Source of the DNA: Caenorhabditis remanei | Lineage: Eukaryota > Nematoda > Chromadorea > Rhabditida > Rhabditidae | Direction: 5' to 3' | NCBI RefSeq assembly: GCF_010183535.1 | Contig: NC_071331.1 | Location: forward strand, 23,188,001-23,252,000 | Length of the DNA: 64,000 bases | Part shown: positions 32,951-42,131 of the stretch, piece by piece | How the letters are laid out: the number at the start of each line of letters is the position of its first letter | How positions within the stretch are numbered: position 1 is the first letter of the stretch | The notes under the pieces: generated by a model | Database searches by the model: none | Told to the model about the DNA's origin: nothing | Seen by the model: only the letters and a program-made list of their open reading frames with translations | Made by a program: the position numbers and the translations under genes

Positions 32951-35185
32951 GGCTCTATTCCAGTTTAGTTTTGTCCTTTGAGAACTCATACGTCCCAAAA
33001 ATCTCTTAGACGTCCCTCAAAACATTTAAACGTCCTCTGGGGTTTCAAATATCCTCAAAAATGTTTAGACGTCCCTCAAAATATCAAAATTTGGTTTCAC
33101 ATATTTAGACGTCCTTTCAACCCTAAAAGTCACTGAGAGAGTTCAAGAGACGCTTAAGACGCACTCTCTGACTCGTTCGATCACCCGTAGGCACACGAAA
33201 AAAGTTGACCATCTCCGATTTGCCTATAATTTTTATCAAAGATAGTATCAAGTGTTCTCTGCAAACTGAGGTACTTTTTGGCCGGGTCCGTCACCTGGGT
33301 ACCTAGGAAAATCAAAAAATCGATATTTTTCGAAAAATTTTCCTGAAGTAGTTAGCTATGAAATCTTAACGGGAAGTTATTGTAGACACTATTTTAAGCA
33401 TTTTTTCTGTTCAGAAGAAAATTCCAGCTCAACGTCTTCATTGTGAAAATTTTCAAAATATATGAAATTTTTGGGTTTTTTTCATGAAATCGTTTTTATC
33501 TCGTCAGTGACACGAGAAGACGGGTTTTTTTATTTGAAATTCGGAATCTACATAAAATTTGGTATTGGATACATGCTGTCCCTACTCGTATCTCTAGACC
33601 CAAAGAAAGATTTTTAGGGAAGAATGAGAAAAACTGCGATTTCAATTTTCGAGTCTTTCCAGTAAATTATTTTTGATGTTTCAAAATAATGGTTTTTTGA
33701 AGTTTTTTATTCAATCATGCCATTTTTATTCAGTTCCGGTACAATTTTCGATCATACCACAAAAAAAATTTCAAAAAAATTGAATTTTTTGATTTCTGAA
33801 AATGTTCTCCCGCATTGAATTATTCCGACTGAAATGTTAAGGATAGCATTATAAAATCAGGAGAATATAACTGGAATATTCTTAAGATTTATAAAAAACT
33901 TGATTCCCACTGTCGGGTCACCTGCTACCTACGCGTTCATGGTGAAATTCAGCGAAATTTTCAACTTGGGAAGTTGGTGCAATGGTACTTCATACTTGCA
34001 ACGTTATTTGACAGGGAATTGCGATGAATATGACAGAAATAGTGAAAAAACTGCAAAAATTGATCGATTCAGCAAGATTACCGGAAAAAACTTTAAAAAA
34101 TTAGGGCTCATACATGTTCAATGGTCTGACCTTTTTATGGATATCAGGAAAAAACTTTTCAAGTTTTTTTCCGGTAATCTTGCTGAATCGATCAATTTTT
34201 GCAGTTTTTTCACTATTTCTGTCATATTCATCGCAATTCCCTGTCAAATAACGTTGCAAGTATGAAGTACCATTGCACCAACTTCCCAAGTTGAAAATTT
34301 CGCTGAATTTCACCATGAACGCGTAGGTAGCAGGTGACCCGACAGTGGGAATCAAGTTTTTTATAAATCTTAAGAATATTCCAGTTATATTCTCCTGATT
34401 TTATAATGCTATCCTTAACATTTCAGTCGGAATAATTCAATGCGGGAGAACATTTTCAGAAATCAAAAAATTCAATTTTTTTGAAATTTTTTTTGTGGTA
34501 TGATCGAAAATTGTACCGGAACTGAATAAAAATGGCATGATTGAATAAAAAACTTCAAAAAACCATTATTTTGAAACATCAAAAATAATTTACTGGAAAG
34601 ACTCGAAAATTGAAATCGCAGTTTTTCTCATTCTTCCCTAAAAATCTTTCTTTGGGTCTAGAGATACGAGTAGGGACAGCATGTATCCAATACCAAATTT
34701 TATGTAGATTCCGAATTTCAAATAAAAAAACCCGTCTTCTCGTGTCACTGACGAGATAAAAACGATTTCATGAAAAAAACCCAAAAATTTCATATATTTT
34801 GAAAATTTTCACAATGAAGACGTTGAGCTGGAATTTTCTTCTGAACAGAAAAAATGCTTAAAATAGTGTCTACAATAACTTCCCGTTAAGATTTCATAGC
34901 TAACTACTTCAGGAAAATTTTTCGAAAAATATCGATTTTTTGATTTTCCTAGGTACCCAGGTGACGGACCCGGCCAAAAAGTACCTCAGTTTGCAGAGAA
35001 CACTTGATACTATCTTTGATAAAAATTATAGGCAAATCGGAGATGGTCAACTTTTTTCGTGTGCCTACGGTCAGTTGATTGATGCTCGATTGACTCAGAG
35101 AGTGCGTCTTAAACATTTTAAAGGACGTTTAAGTGTTTTAAGGGACCTTTGAGTTTTTAAAGAACATCTAAACTGGAATAGAGCC
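32951..35185. mobile_element. 2.2-kb near-perfect foldback element
   Basis: GGCTCTATTCCAGTTTAG at the left faces its reverse complement at the right. Arms of about 0.95 kb (roughly 33180-34100 and 34150-35075) pair nearly base for base around a centre near 34128. GTTTTTT flanks both sides and may be the target duplication, but T-runs make this undecidable. The left edge carries extra units of AGACGTCCCTCAAAA (32995-33110). Open frames at 33900-34265 and 34101-34355 are the same arm read from both sides and are not genes. A transcript would form a very long dsRNA. Confidence 0.85.
32990..33120 (+). repeat. Degenerate TTAGACGTCCCTCAAAA tandem units
   Basis: Five or more units of about 25-30 bases (ACGTCCCAAAAATC, AGACGTCCCTCAAAAC, AAACGTCCTCTGG, AGACGTCCCTCAAAAT, AGACGTCCTTTC) are at the left end of the foldback element. 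The right end keeps only one or two, so the array expanded or contracted on one side. Confidence 0.7.
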
Positions 35186-35421
35186 GTTTTTTTCACTAAC
35201 CGGTCCCTGCAACTGTTATCAAGAACCACTAAAAAGTGTCTGAATATTATGAAGAGTTGTTAAGAATAACTAATTCATCATCAATGTAATTAAAAAAAGA
35301 AAAACTAATTCTGCTTCTAAATGTCATAAGATTTTAATCGGTTTCCGAGGTAATGATTTATTGTTTCATCACATATATACTCGGGAATACAACATTTTCG
35401 CTCCGTCACTCCTCAAATTTA

Positions 35422-35590
35422 CTGTTTCACAAACAATTTTTCGTGTTTTAAAGTTCACAACTTTCAATGGGCATCTCGATGATTCCTCTATTGTTGAAAT
35501 TCCAAACTGTTCATGTTGGAGAAGCTCTATTTAGGGGAAATTTATTATTTCTTCAAAATTTTGTTGTCTTATGTGAAATTTTTGAAACAG
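35422..35590. ncRNA. 21U-RNA promoter pair left of the retrotransposon
   Basis: A plus-strand core starts at 35422 and a minus-strand core at 35583. The latter lies 115 bp left of the retrotransposon. The pair 35583/59054, now 23 kb apart, was a divergent piRNA pair about 130 bp apart before insertion, as at 30599/30725. Confidence 0.8.
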
Positions 35591-35704
35591 TTACATGAAT
35601 TTTTAACTCAATTTTTTTTGAAAAATCGTTAAAATTTGAAGGAAATGTTTGCTTGAACGCTGTTAGCTTTGAACCTATATAAGAAAAAATTATTTAAACA
35701 ATCA

Positions 35705-36447
35705 TGTGGCCATCTCTTCTATCTCTCGAGAGGGGGACAGAAGGCCGCCGGTAAGAGCCGAGTGAGATGTACATGTTCTCACAATTATACCTTCTTTTTA
35801 GGTGGTTCAGAGGTATTAGAAGGCGCCCATTTGTAAGGAATAACGCGTGTTTATAGATAACAGGTTTATTAGGATAAAAAGCATGTCCAACGAGGGACTG
35901 CATTAAAAACCTATACCGGTTATCTCCTTTACAGAAAATAGGGTTAAAGGGGAAAAGGTTCGTAGAGGACTAAGAAGAATACCCGCGGTGATTCTCCTAA
36001 AAGGAGAAGAACCGAGGGATTCGCCGAGTGCTCGACTACAACTTCTCCAACAAATCTACAATAAAACGGGGGACAATCTCAACAAAAGAATCTAAAGATT
36101 AACTAAAAAGTTAGACTGAATAAATTATATTAGGCCAAGTCGTTGTTGTCGGTCAGCTACGGTTGCACTCGTTTCCTGTGTGTCGGCGCGGCGAGACCAG
36201 TGATGTTGTTAATAGCGTGCGCCTTTGATAGTGGAGACGCAGACAACGAGTATGGCGGTGATTTGAATTGAAAGGGAATTGCCTCCGCTTCCAATGGAGT
36301 TAAAGAAACAGGGAAAAAGGGAGAAAATAACAGAAAGTAAAATATGAAATAAATGTAAACTAAATTAGAATAATTTAGAGAACAATTATTACATTTTAGT
36401 TTGGAGTGGGACAGGACCCTGATTCGGGGACCAGGAGACTGTCAACA
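35705..36447 (-). repeat. 3' LTR of the retrotransposon
   Basis: 743 bp, starting TGTGG and ending CAACA on the plus strand, so TGTTG...CCACA in sense. I saw no difference from the other LTR. It contains AATAAA (sense) at about 35871-35866. The last 17 codons of pol lie inside it, ending with the stop at 36396. Confidence 0.95.
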
Positions 36448-39400
36448 CTCCGGGGGGTCTGAGGCCCGGCTGCTTGCGTTATGTTCACATAACATGCAAG
36501 CTTGGCTTTCGCTTTGCGAGGGTTGTAAGGCCGGACACGGTGACTGGGTAAGCGAGCTTTCGCTTGATCGACGCCGTCAGGACGAGAAGACATCATAGGA
36601 TAACTGACACCTGGACTCTGATTAACAGTGTCTTGGGGTCCAATATCACCAAGAGAGATCGCGGAACCTGATGACTTCGCCCTGTCATCCATATTCTCGA
36701 ATTTGCGTTGTCGAGGGGCTCTAAGATTAGAATAGAACTTTTCAGAATCGTTAACAGATGTGTTGCGATTAACATCCAAGCTAGGAACTCTCCGTGTGGC
36801 GCCTTCTCCAGATGCGTCTGAACGACTAGCATCTGAATCCGGTGCTGGAGGAGCTCTCCTAACTTTGGATGCGCCTGATCGACTAGCAACCAATGTCGGA
36901 ATTTCTCTCGTATGACCTTCTTCTGATGTGCCTGAACGACAAGCATCAGAAACCGGTCCTGGAGATACTCTCCTTCCAGAGGATGTGCCTGAACGACCAA
37001 CATCCACGTCCGAAACTGTATCAACTGGAGTAGCCGAGAAATACTCGGGTCCAGATGACTTTAGTCCAATCCTATTCCTGGGTGCGCCTGAACGACTAGC
37101 ATCCAAGTCCGTGGCAGATTCGACTGGCTGAGCACTACCGGATCGAGGTGTACCATCAAAGGCTAAAGAATTAGCTTTTCGAGGGATACCACTATCGGGG
37201 AAGTACTCGGAACCAGATGACTTTAGTCCAATCCTTCCTTTGGATGCGCCAGACCGACTAGTATCCAACTCCGGCGACTCTCGTGCATCTCCCTCCCCAG
37301 ATGTGCCTGAACGACAAACATCTGAAAACGGAACTGCAGCTGAGCTGCCAATTTTGGAGGTGCCTGAACGACTAACATCCAAGTCCGGACCTTTAACAGA
37401 TGGGGGAACCGCTCCTGGACCCATACTATCCCCTAGTGGCTGAGATTCAGAAACTAGTGGAGACAATGGATCGATGAGAGGCTCGGTCCCATTAGACTTT
37501 AGTCCAATTCCTTCTGTAGGAGTGCCAGAACGACCAGCCCCTACATCCGGAATTTTTGAACCTGCTTTATCCAACACTTCGCTGACTCCTTCAACTGGAA
37601 CTTTCTGCGATTTCTGTCCTATTACTCCGTTCTTCGACTTGTTGTGGCTTTTGGAATGAATCGGGAACGTAGCAATGCAAGGGGGATCCGGAGGGGCCCG
37701 AGGATCAACAGATTGCTCGACCGGCTCGAGAGCTGGATCGTCTTCCGAGGGGGAGACTTCGAGGGGAATCAGATGATTCACTGGCCGCTCATAGATCTTA
37801 CCTTTGCATCTAACAGTCGCTGCACGGATTTCTCCAGAGGGACTGCTTTTTAACGTCTCAATTACTCCTAGAGGCCAATTGTGGCGTGCGAACTTCTCAG
37901 TATAAATGAACACCAACTGTCCAACACGAGGTTTTAAGGTGGATGTACGTTTCTCCGGATGGGTGTTCTCCTTCAGATAAGCCAGATACGCTCCTGACCA
38001 AACATCCCATAATCTCTCCAAAACTTCGTCGAGACCCGCGAGGTGATCGAGGGTGCGACGCTCAGTTATCGAGGGATTCCGAGATGGATCAAATTGATCG
38101 CCGGGATTCAGTCCGTCACGTTCCGAGGGAAGATCGATCAGAACGGTCGGGAGTAAGAAATCCATGGGACGAAGAGCAGGCAAATCTTCAAGTGAACGAG
38201 GATTGGGCGTTAAGGGTCGACTGTTTAGCATAGATTCAACTCGTACTATCACGTGAGTCAATACAAAAAATGATTCCAGTTGCTTGCCGATTTCTTTCCT
38301 CAATTGATGCTTCACGATACCCACTACCCTCTCATAAATGCCACCCTGCCACGGTGCGAGAGGGGTGATGTACCGGAAGTTGATCTCATGATAGGCAAGA
38401 AACGTGGTGAAGGATGTACTAGGTACATAATTCCTCACGTCATCCGAAATAATCTTTGCACCGAGGGTGAAAGTACGGGCATTATCTGAGTAGATTGAGG
38501 CCGGCACTCCCCGTCTGGAGAATGCGTTCCGCAATCCTAGCAGATACATCTCCGTCGTCCCGTCAGGAATTAACTCGAGGTGAGTTGCCCTTGTGACGAG
38601 GCAGGTGTATACCAAGACATAAGCCTTGCCGATACAGCTACCATCATCTAGGCGATAATTCAGTGGACCACCATAATCGAGGCCCACGTGCTGAAACGGG
38701 GTAGACGGAGTTGTACGAAACCGTGGGAGAGTCCGTGAAAACGGATACTCAAACGGCTTGTTGTTAACCCTTTGACAAGGAATACAACTGCGGATTACAG
38801 AATCTGCAAGTTGCTTGTCCGCTTGGATCCAGTATCTCGTTCGAAGCGCTGCTACCAGATATGTCGCCGGTAGATGCACATTTTTAATGTGCGTCTCCAT
38901 AACGACCAATCGTGCTAGCCGATGCTTCTTATGAACCAGAATTAACTTGTTAGTGTCACTAGCAAGTACTGGCGAGGGAACTCTTCGATGGGCTCGCCAG
39001 AGGCCATCGACACCGAGGACCGGATTCAATTTGGACGAAAATTCCTGCCCAGAGCTAGCCGCTTCCTTATAATGTTCAATGAATACAAGTCTTCGAGCTA
39101 TCGCTCTACTCTGTACGCCCAAATCGGGGGTACCGAGGGATTTTTTGGATTCAATGAATTCCGTCATGATCGGACTCTTCCACACGTGACGTTTGAACAG
39201 CTTTAATAAGCAATTCAAAGTCGAGTGTGTAAACGACACGACTCTGGAAAGGGAGTGGCTTCGCTCGAATGGAACGAAAGAAACGTACTGTTCCTTACAC
39301 TGAGTTGTAAGACACATACCCCGAAGGGCTTCAGTCAGAGCTTTGAACTCTGCCTGGTCTGTCGATTTCTCGACAGTGTCTACCGATTTCTCAGCAGAAC

Positions 39401-42131
39401 AGTCTACCGATTGCTCAGTAGGTTTTACCGATTTCTCAGTAGAATTTTTGTCAGATTTCTTTCCTGCCGTAATGATTTCCGAGGAAATAAGTTCACGGAA
39501 GTCCGAAGGGCAAGAAATAATGCCTTCGAGGCGACAGGGCCATGTATCTGGATGATTCGTTAAAAAGTCCGGGCCGCGAAACCATAAAGAGCACTTCTTT
39601 AAGTCTTCGCTTCCCATTCCTCTCGTAGCAATGTCAGCCGGGTTTTGGTCAGTAGGGCAATGATGAAAGACTGATGGAATCTCGAGGGATTTCAATGAGT
39701 CGCTCTTATCATTAATAGCCTTAACACGATTACTGACCCAACATTTCTTTTGCTCGTTACGAAGAATCCAATACAAGGCTACCATCGAATCAGAAAGGAA
39801 CCTGACGGAGCGTGGGTGCTCCGAAACCATAGCGTTAACTACAGTCATTGCAATCCTCGCACCAATCTCAATCGCGAGTAATTCGAGACGAGGAATGGTA
39901 AGAGTATTACAAGCCGATGGCTTAATTTTCGATTTTGCGGTCAGAAGACCTACCACGGGGTCCCGGCCTTCATACTCATAGAGTATGTAGACTGCACAGG
40001 CATAGGTATCTTTGGAAGCGTCCGAGAAGACAAGAAGATGGCTCTTCTTGAACTTACCACTAGGTCTCAACATGCGAGGAATCGAAATCGATGACTCGGA
40101 GAATTGATGCCTAATGGCTTCCCATCGGTTAAGAAGGGAACGAGGGATTTTCGTCTTCCAGTCGATACCGTCATCCCATAAGTCTCGCATCAATAACTTG
40201 AACGAGACTAGCAATGGAGCTAGGACGCCGAGGGGATCGAAAGTTTCGGCCATACGTGAGGCCACCTGACGTTTCGTCGGGTGTGACTCCAGCAACGTTG
40301 CTAGTTTCACCGTATATGTATCTTTTACAGAATCCCAGAGATAACCGAGTAACTTGATCGTCGTTTCACTTGTGATCTCATCCCGAGGGAACTTAGACAT
40401 CTCTTCTTGGCAGTTCGTGATATACTCTCGAAGATGCATATTCATCGAGGTGAATGCATTTCTTGAGGCAATCCGAAGATCCTGTATTTCCGCCTTATTG
40501 TTCGAGGTAATCATTACATTGTCGACGTATAAGTTCTGCCGAATCCGCTCAGCGATGCCGTCGGTCATTCCATTTAAGTAATGATCGATAGTGGCAGCGA
40601 GGAGAAACGGAGAACACGTCATTCCAAATGGAATCCGAGTGAATCGGTACTCAATAATGTTATCACGCACAGGCGGTTTCGTTATATCTTTTATCCAGAT
40701 AAAACGAGTACAGTTCCGATCCTCGGGCACCAGACGTACCTGGTGGAAGGCTTTTTCAATATCAGCCACCACCAGGTAATCCGGTAAACGAGAGCGAATG
40801 AGAATGTCAAGGAGATCAACAAGCATGGACGGTCCAGGGTCGAGGCAGTCGTTAAGACTGAGCTCGCCCCCTTTCTTACTGCTCGCATCGAGTACAATCC
40901 GCAACTTTGTCGTAAGCGAAGATTCCTTCACTACGACGCGATGGGGAATGTAATACACAGGATCTGTATTGTTATCCATCTCTGGTGTGACTATTTCAAT
41001 AATACCGCTGGCTAGTTGCTTTTTTAGGATCTCATCATAATCTTGCATCAAATTCTTCTTTCTTTTCAGAGAGAGAATAAGCTGCTCTAGCCGTTTAGCA
41101 GCAACTCCGCGGTTTGACGCGAGGCGTTTCTGCTTCCCGTTCCACGGAAGGGATACCATAATGATACCGTCTTCAGTGTACCGGATGTTCTTTTTGAACT
41201 CGGCAATGAGATCCTTTGTTTCCGTCTTTTTCTCCTCAATTGGCCCAGGTTCCTCGATACCCAAATTCTCAAGATTCCATAACTGCGAAATCTCCGAGTG
41301 GAGACGCTCAATGGGATCCTTCGAATCCGTCTGAGTCATCAAAGACCCGATGAAGCTTTCACAATGAAACGCTTCAACTTGGTCGCTGCTGATCTCGTCC
41401 GGGGGAAGTGAGGAACGAGGAGGGGGAAAGATGATAGGAGCAAACGGTGTTAACTCCACGAATCTTTCGGAAGGAAGCAACAGCCTCTTCGATCTCCCTA
41501 ATAATCGAGGTAATAGGTCGTTACCCAAAATCATATCAATGAATTGGCCGTTAAAGGCTTGATCCAATGACAAGGCATGAGTATCGACGTGATGGGCTCG
41601 AAGATGACTAACATCGGCTGAACTCAGACGAGGGCAGACGAATTTAGTCTTCGGAAGACGAGGGGCACCAGCGATGAGCATTGAGAAAGGCTCACCATCT
41701 GTATGGAATGACATCTGGTAGATATTCGACTTTTCAGTAGTGGTTTTGCTATATCCCGCAATTGTTAGAGTTCTAGTCGCTAGGATGTCCAGACCAAAGC
41801 GCTCTGCGCTCTCGTGAGAGAGAACAGACAGCGTTGCTCCGGAATCAACCAGTGCTAAAACCTTCTGACCGGCCGTAGTACGTAATGCTACGAAAGGCAA
41901 CTTTGAGATCTCGGCTATATCTCCCACGAGGGATGCGTTATAAAGGCATTCCTGTGTGAGACGTTCGAGAAATAGCGGCAAACCCCTACTGAGAGACGAA
42001 TCTCCACCAGAATCGTGACCCGAAGGTCGTTCTAGAGACACTGTTGCTGGCGAGGCAACAGCTGGACTGCGGACCAAGGACGGCCTAGAGCCAAACTCTA
42101 GAGAATTATTGCGAGCCCCCGAAGGGGCCAC
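36396..42131 (-). CDS. pol: Pol polyprotein: protease, RT, RNase H, integrase; ~1911 aa
   Basis: The frame is uninterrupted. The listed start codon is GTG; there is no ATG at the 5' end, and the open frame extends upstream to about 42230 within gag. Protease: ALVDSGATLSVL near 96. Reverse transcriptase: ADIEKAFHQVRL near 457 and YVDN near 533. RNase H: FSDASKDT near 700, RLELLAIE near 745, FLSDS near 785. Integrase: an H2C2 zinc site (HIKNVHL near 1080, CIPC near 1114), then the catalytic triad Asp (VGLDYGG, 1150), Asp (YSDN, 1215) and Glu (IYERVV, 1266). A BEL-type C-terminal region follows. Unusual are an EKSVD/EQSVD repeat insert near 905-935 and a ~350-residue tail with a dozen [ST]RSG[TA]S repeats. 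It ends 52 bases inside the 3' LTR. It lies in the +1 frame relative to gag. Confidence 0.93.
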   Translation of the reverse strand: MAPSGARNNSLEFGSRPSLVRSPAVASPATVSLERPSGHDSGGDSSLSRGLPLFLERLTQECLYNASLVGDIAEISKLPFVALRTTAGQKVLALVDSGATLSVLSHESAERFGLDILATRTLTIAGYSKTTTEKSNIYQMSFHTDGEPFSMLIAGAPRLPKTKFVCPRLSSADVSHLRAHHVDTHALSLDQAFNGQFIDMILGNDLLPRLLGRSKRLLLPSERFVELTPFAPIIFPPPRSSLPPDEISSDQVEAFHCESFIGSLMTQTDSKDPIERLHSEISQLWNLENLGIEEPGPIEEKKTETKDLIAEFKKNIRYTEDGIIMVSLPWNGKQKRLASNRGVAAKRLEQLILSLKRKKNLMQDYDEILKKQLASGIIEIVTPEMDNNTDPVYYIPHRVVVKESSLTTKLRIVLDASSKKGGELSLNDCLDPGPSMLVDLLDILIRSRLPDYLVVADIEKAFHQVRLVPEDRNCTRFIWIKDITKPPVRDNIIEYRFTRIPFGMTCSPFLLAATIDHYLNGMTDGIAERIRQNLYVDNVMITSNNKAEIQDLRIASRNAFTSMNMHLREYITNCQEEMSKFPRDEITSETTIKLLGYLWDSVKDTYTVKLATLLESHPTKRQVASRMAETFDPLGVLAPLLVSFKLLMRDLWDDGIDWKTKIPRSLLNRWEAIRHQFSESSISIPRMLRPSGKFKKSHLLVFSDASKDTYACAVYILYEYEGRDPVVGLLTAKSKIKPSACNTLTIPRLELLAIEIGARIAMTVVNAMVSEHPRSVRFLSDSMVALYWILRNEQKKCWVSNRVKAINDKSDSLKSLEIPSVFHHCPTDQNPADIATRGMGSEDLKKCSLWFRGPDFLTNHPDTWPCRLEGIISCPSDFRELISSEIITAGKKSDKNSTEKSVKPTEQSVDCSAEKSVDTVEKSTDQAEFKALTEALRGMCLTTQCKEQYVSFVPFERSHSLSRVVSFTHSTLNCLLKLFKRHVWKSPIMTEFIESKKSLGTPDLGVQSRAIARRLVFIEHYKEAASSGQEFSSKLNPVLGVDGLWRAHRRVPSPVLASDTNKLILVHKKHRLARLVVMETHIKNVHLPATYLVAALRTRYWIQADKQLADSVIRSCIPCQRVNNKPFEYPFSRTLPRFRTTPSTPFQHVGLDYGGPLNYRLDDGSCIGKAYVLVYTCLVTRATHLELIPDGTTEMYLLGLRNAFSRRGVPASIYSDNARTFTLGAKIISDDVRNYVPSTSFTTFLAYHEINFRYITPLAPWQGGIYERVVGIVKHQLRKEIGKQLESFFVLTHVIVRVESMLNSRPLTPNPRSLEDLPALRPMDFLLPTVLIDLPSERDGLNPGDQFDPSRNPSITERRTLDHLAGLDEVLERLWDVWSGAYLAYLKENTHPEKRTSTLKPRVGQLVFIYTEKFARHNWPLGVIETLKSSPSGEIRAATVRCKGKIYERPVNHLIPLEVSPSEDDPALEPVEQSVDPRAPPDPPCIATFPIHSKSHNKSKNGVIGQKSQKVPVEGVSEVLDKAGSKIPDVGAGRSGTPTEGIGLKSNGTEPLIDPLSPLVSESQPLGDSMGPGAVPPSVKGPDLDVSRSGTSKIGSSAAVPFSDVCRSGTSGEGDARESPELDTSRSGASKGRIGLKSSGSEYFPDSGIPRKANSLAFDGTPRSGSAQPVESATDLDASRSGAPRNRIGLKSSGPEYFSATPVDTVSDVDVGRSGTSSGRRVSPGPVSDACRSGTSEEGHTREIPTLVASRSGASKVRRAPPAPDSDASRSDASGEGATRRVPSLDVNRNTSVNDSEKFYSNLRAPRQRKFENMDDRAKSSGSAISLGDIGPQDTVNQSPGVSYPMMSSRPDGVDQAKARLPSHRVRPYNPRKAKAKLACYVNITQAAGPQTPRSVDSLLVPESGSCPTPN

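Noticed and set aside
32990..33120. Possible CRISPR-like repeat array (AGACGTCCCTCAAAA units)
   Set aside because: Units vary in length and sequence without regular spacers; this is a degenerate tandem repeat in eukaryotic DNA.
33900..34355. Two open frames encoding nearly the same peptide on opposite strands
   Set aside because: They are the two arms of the foldback element read in each direction.
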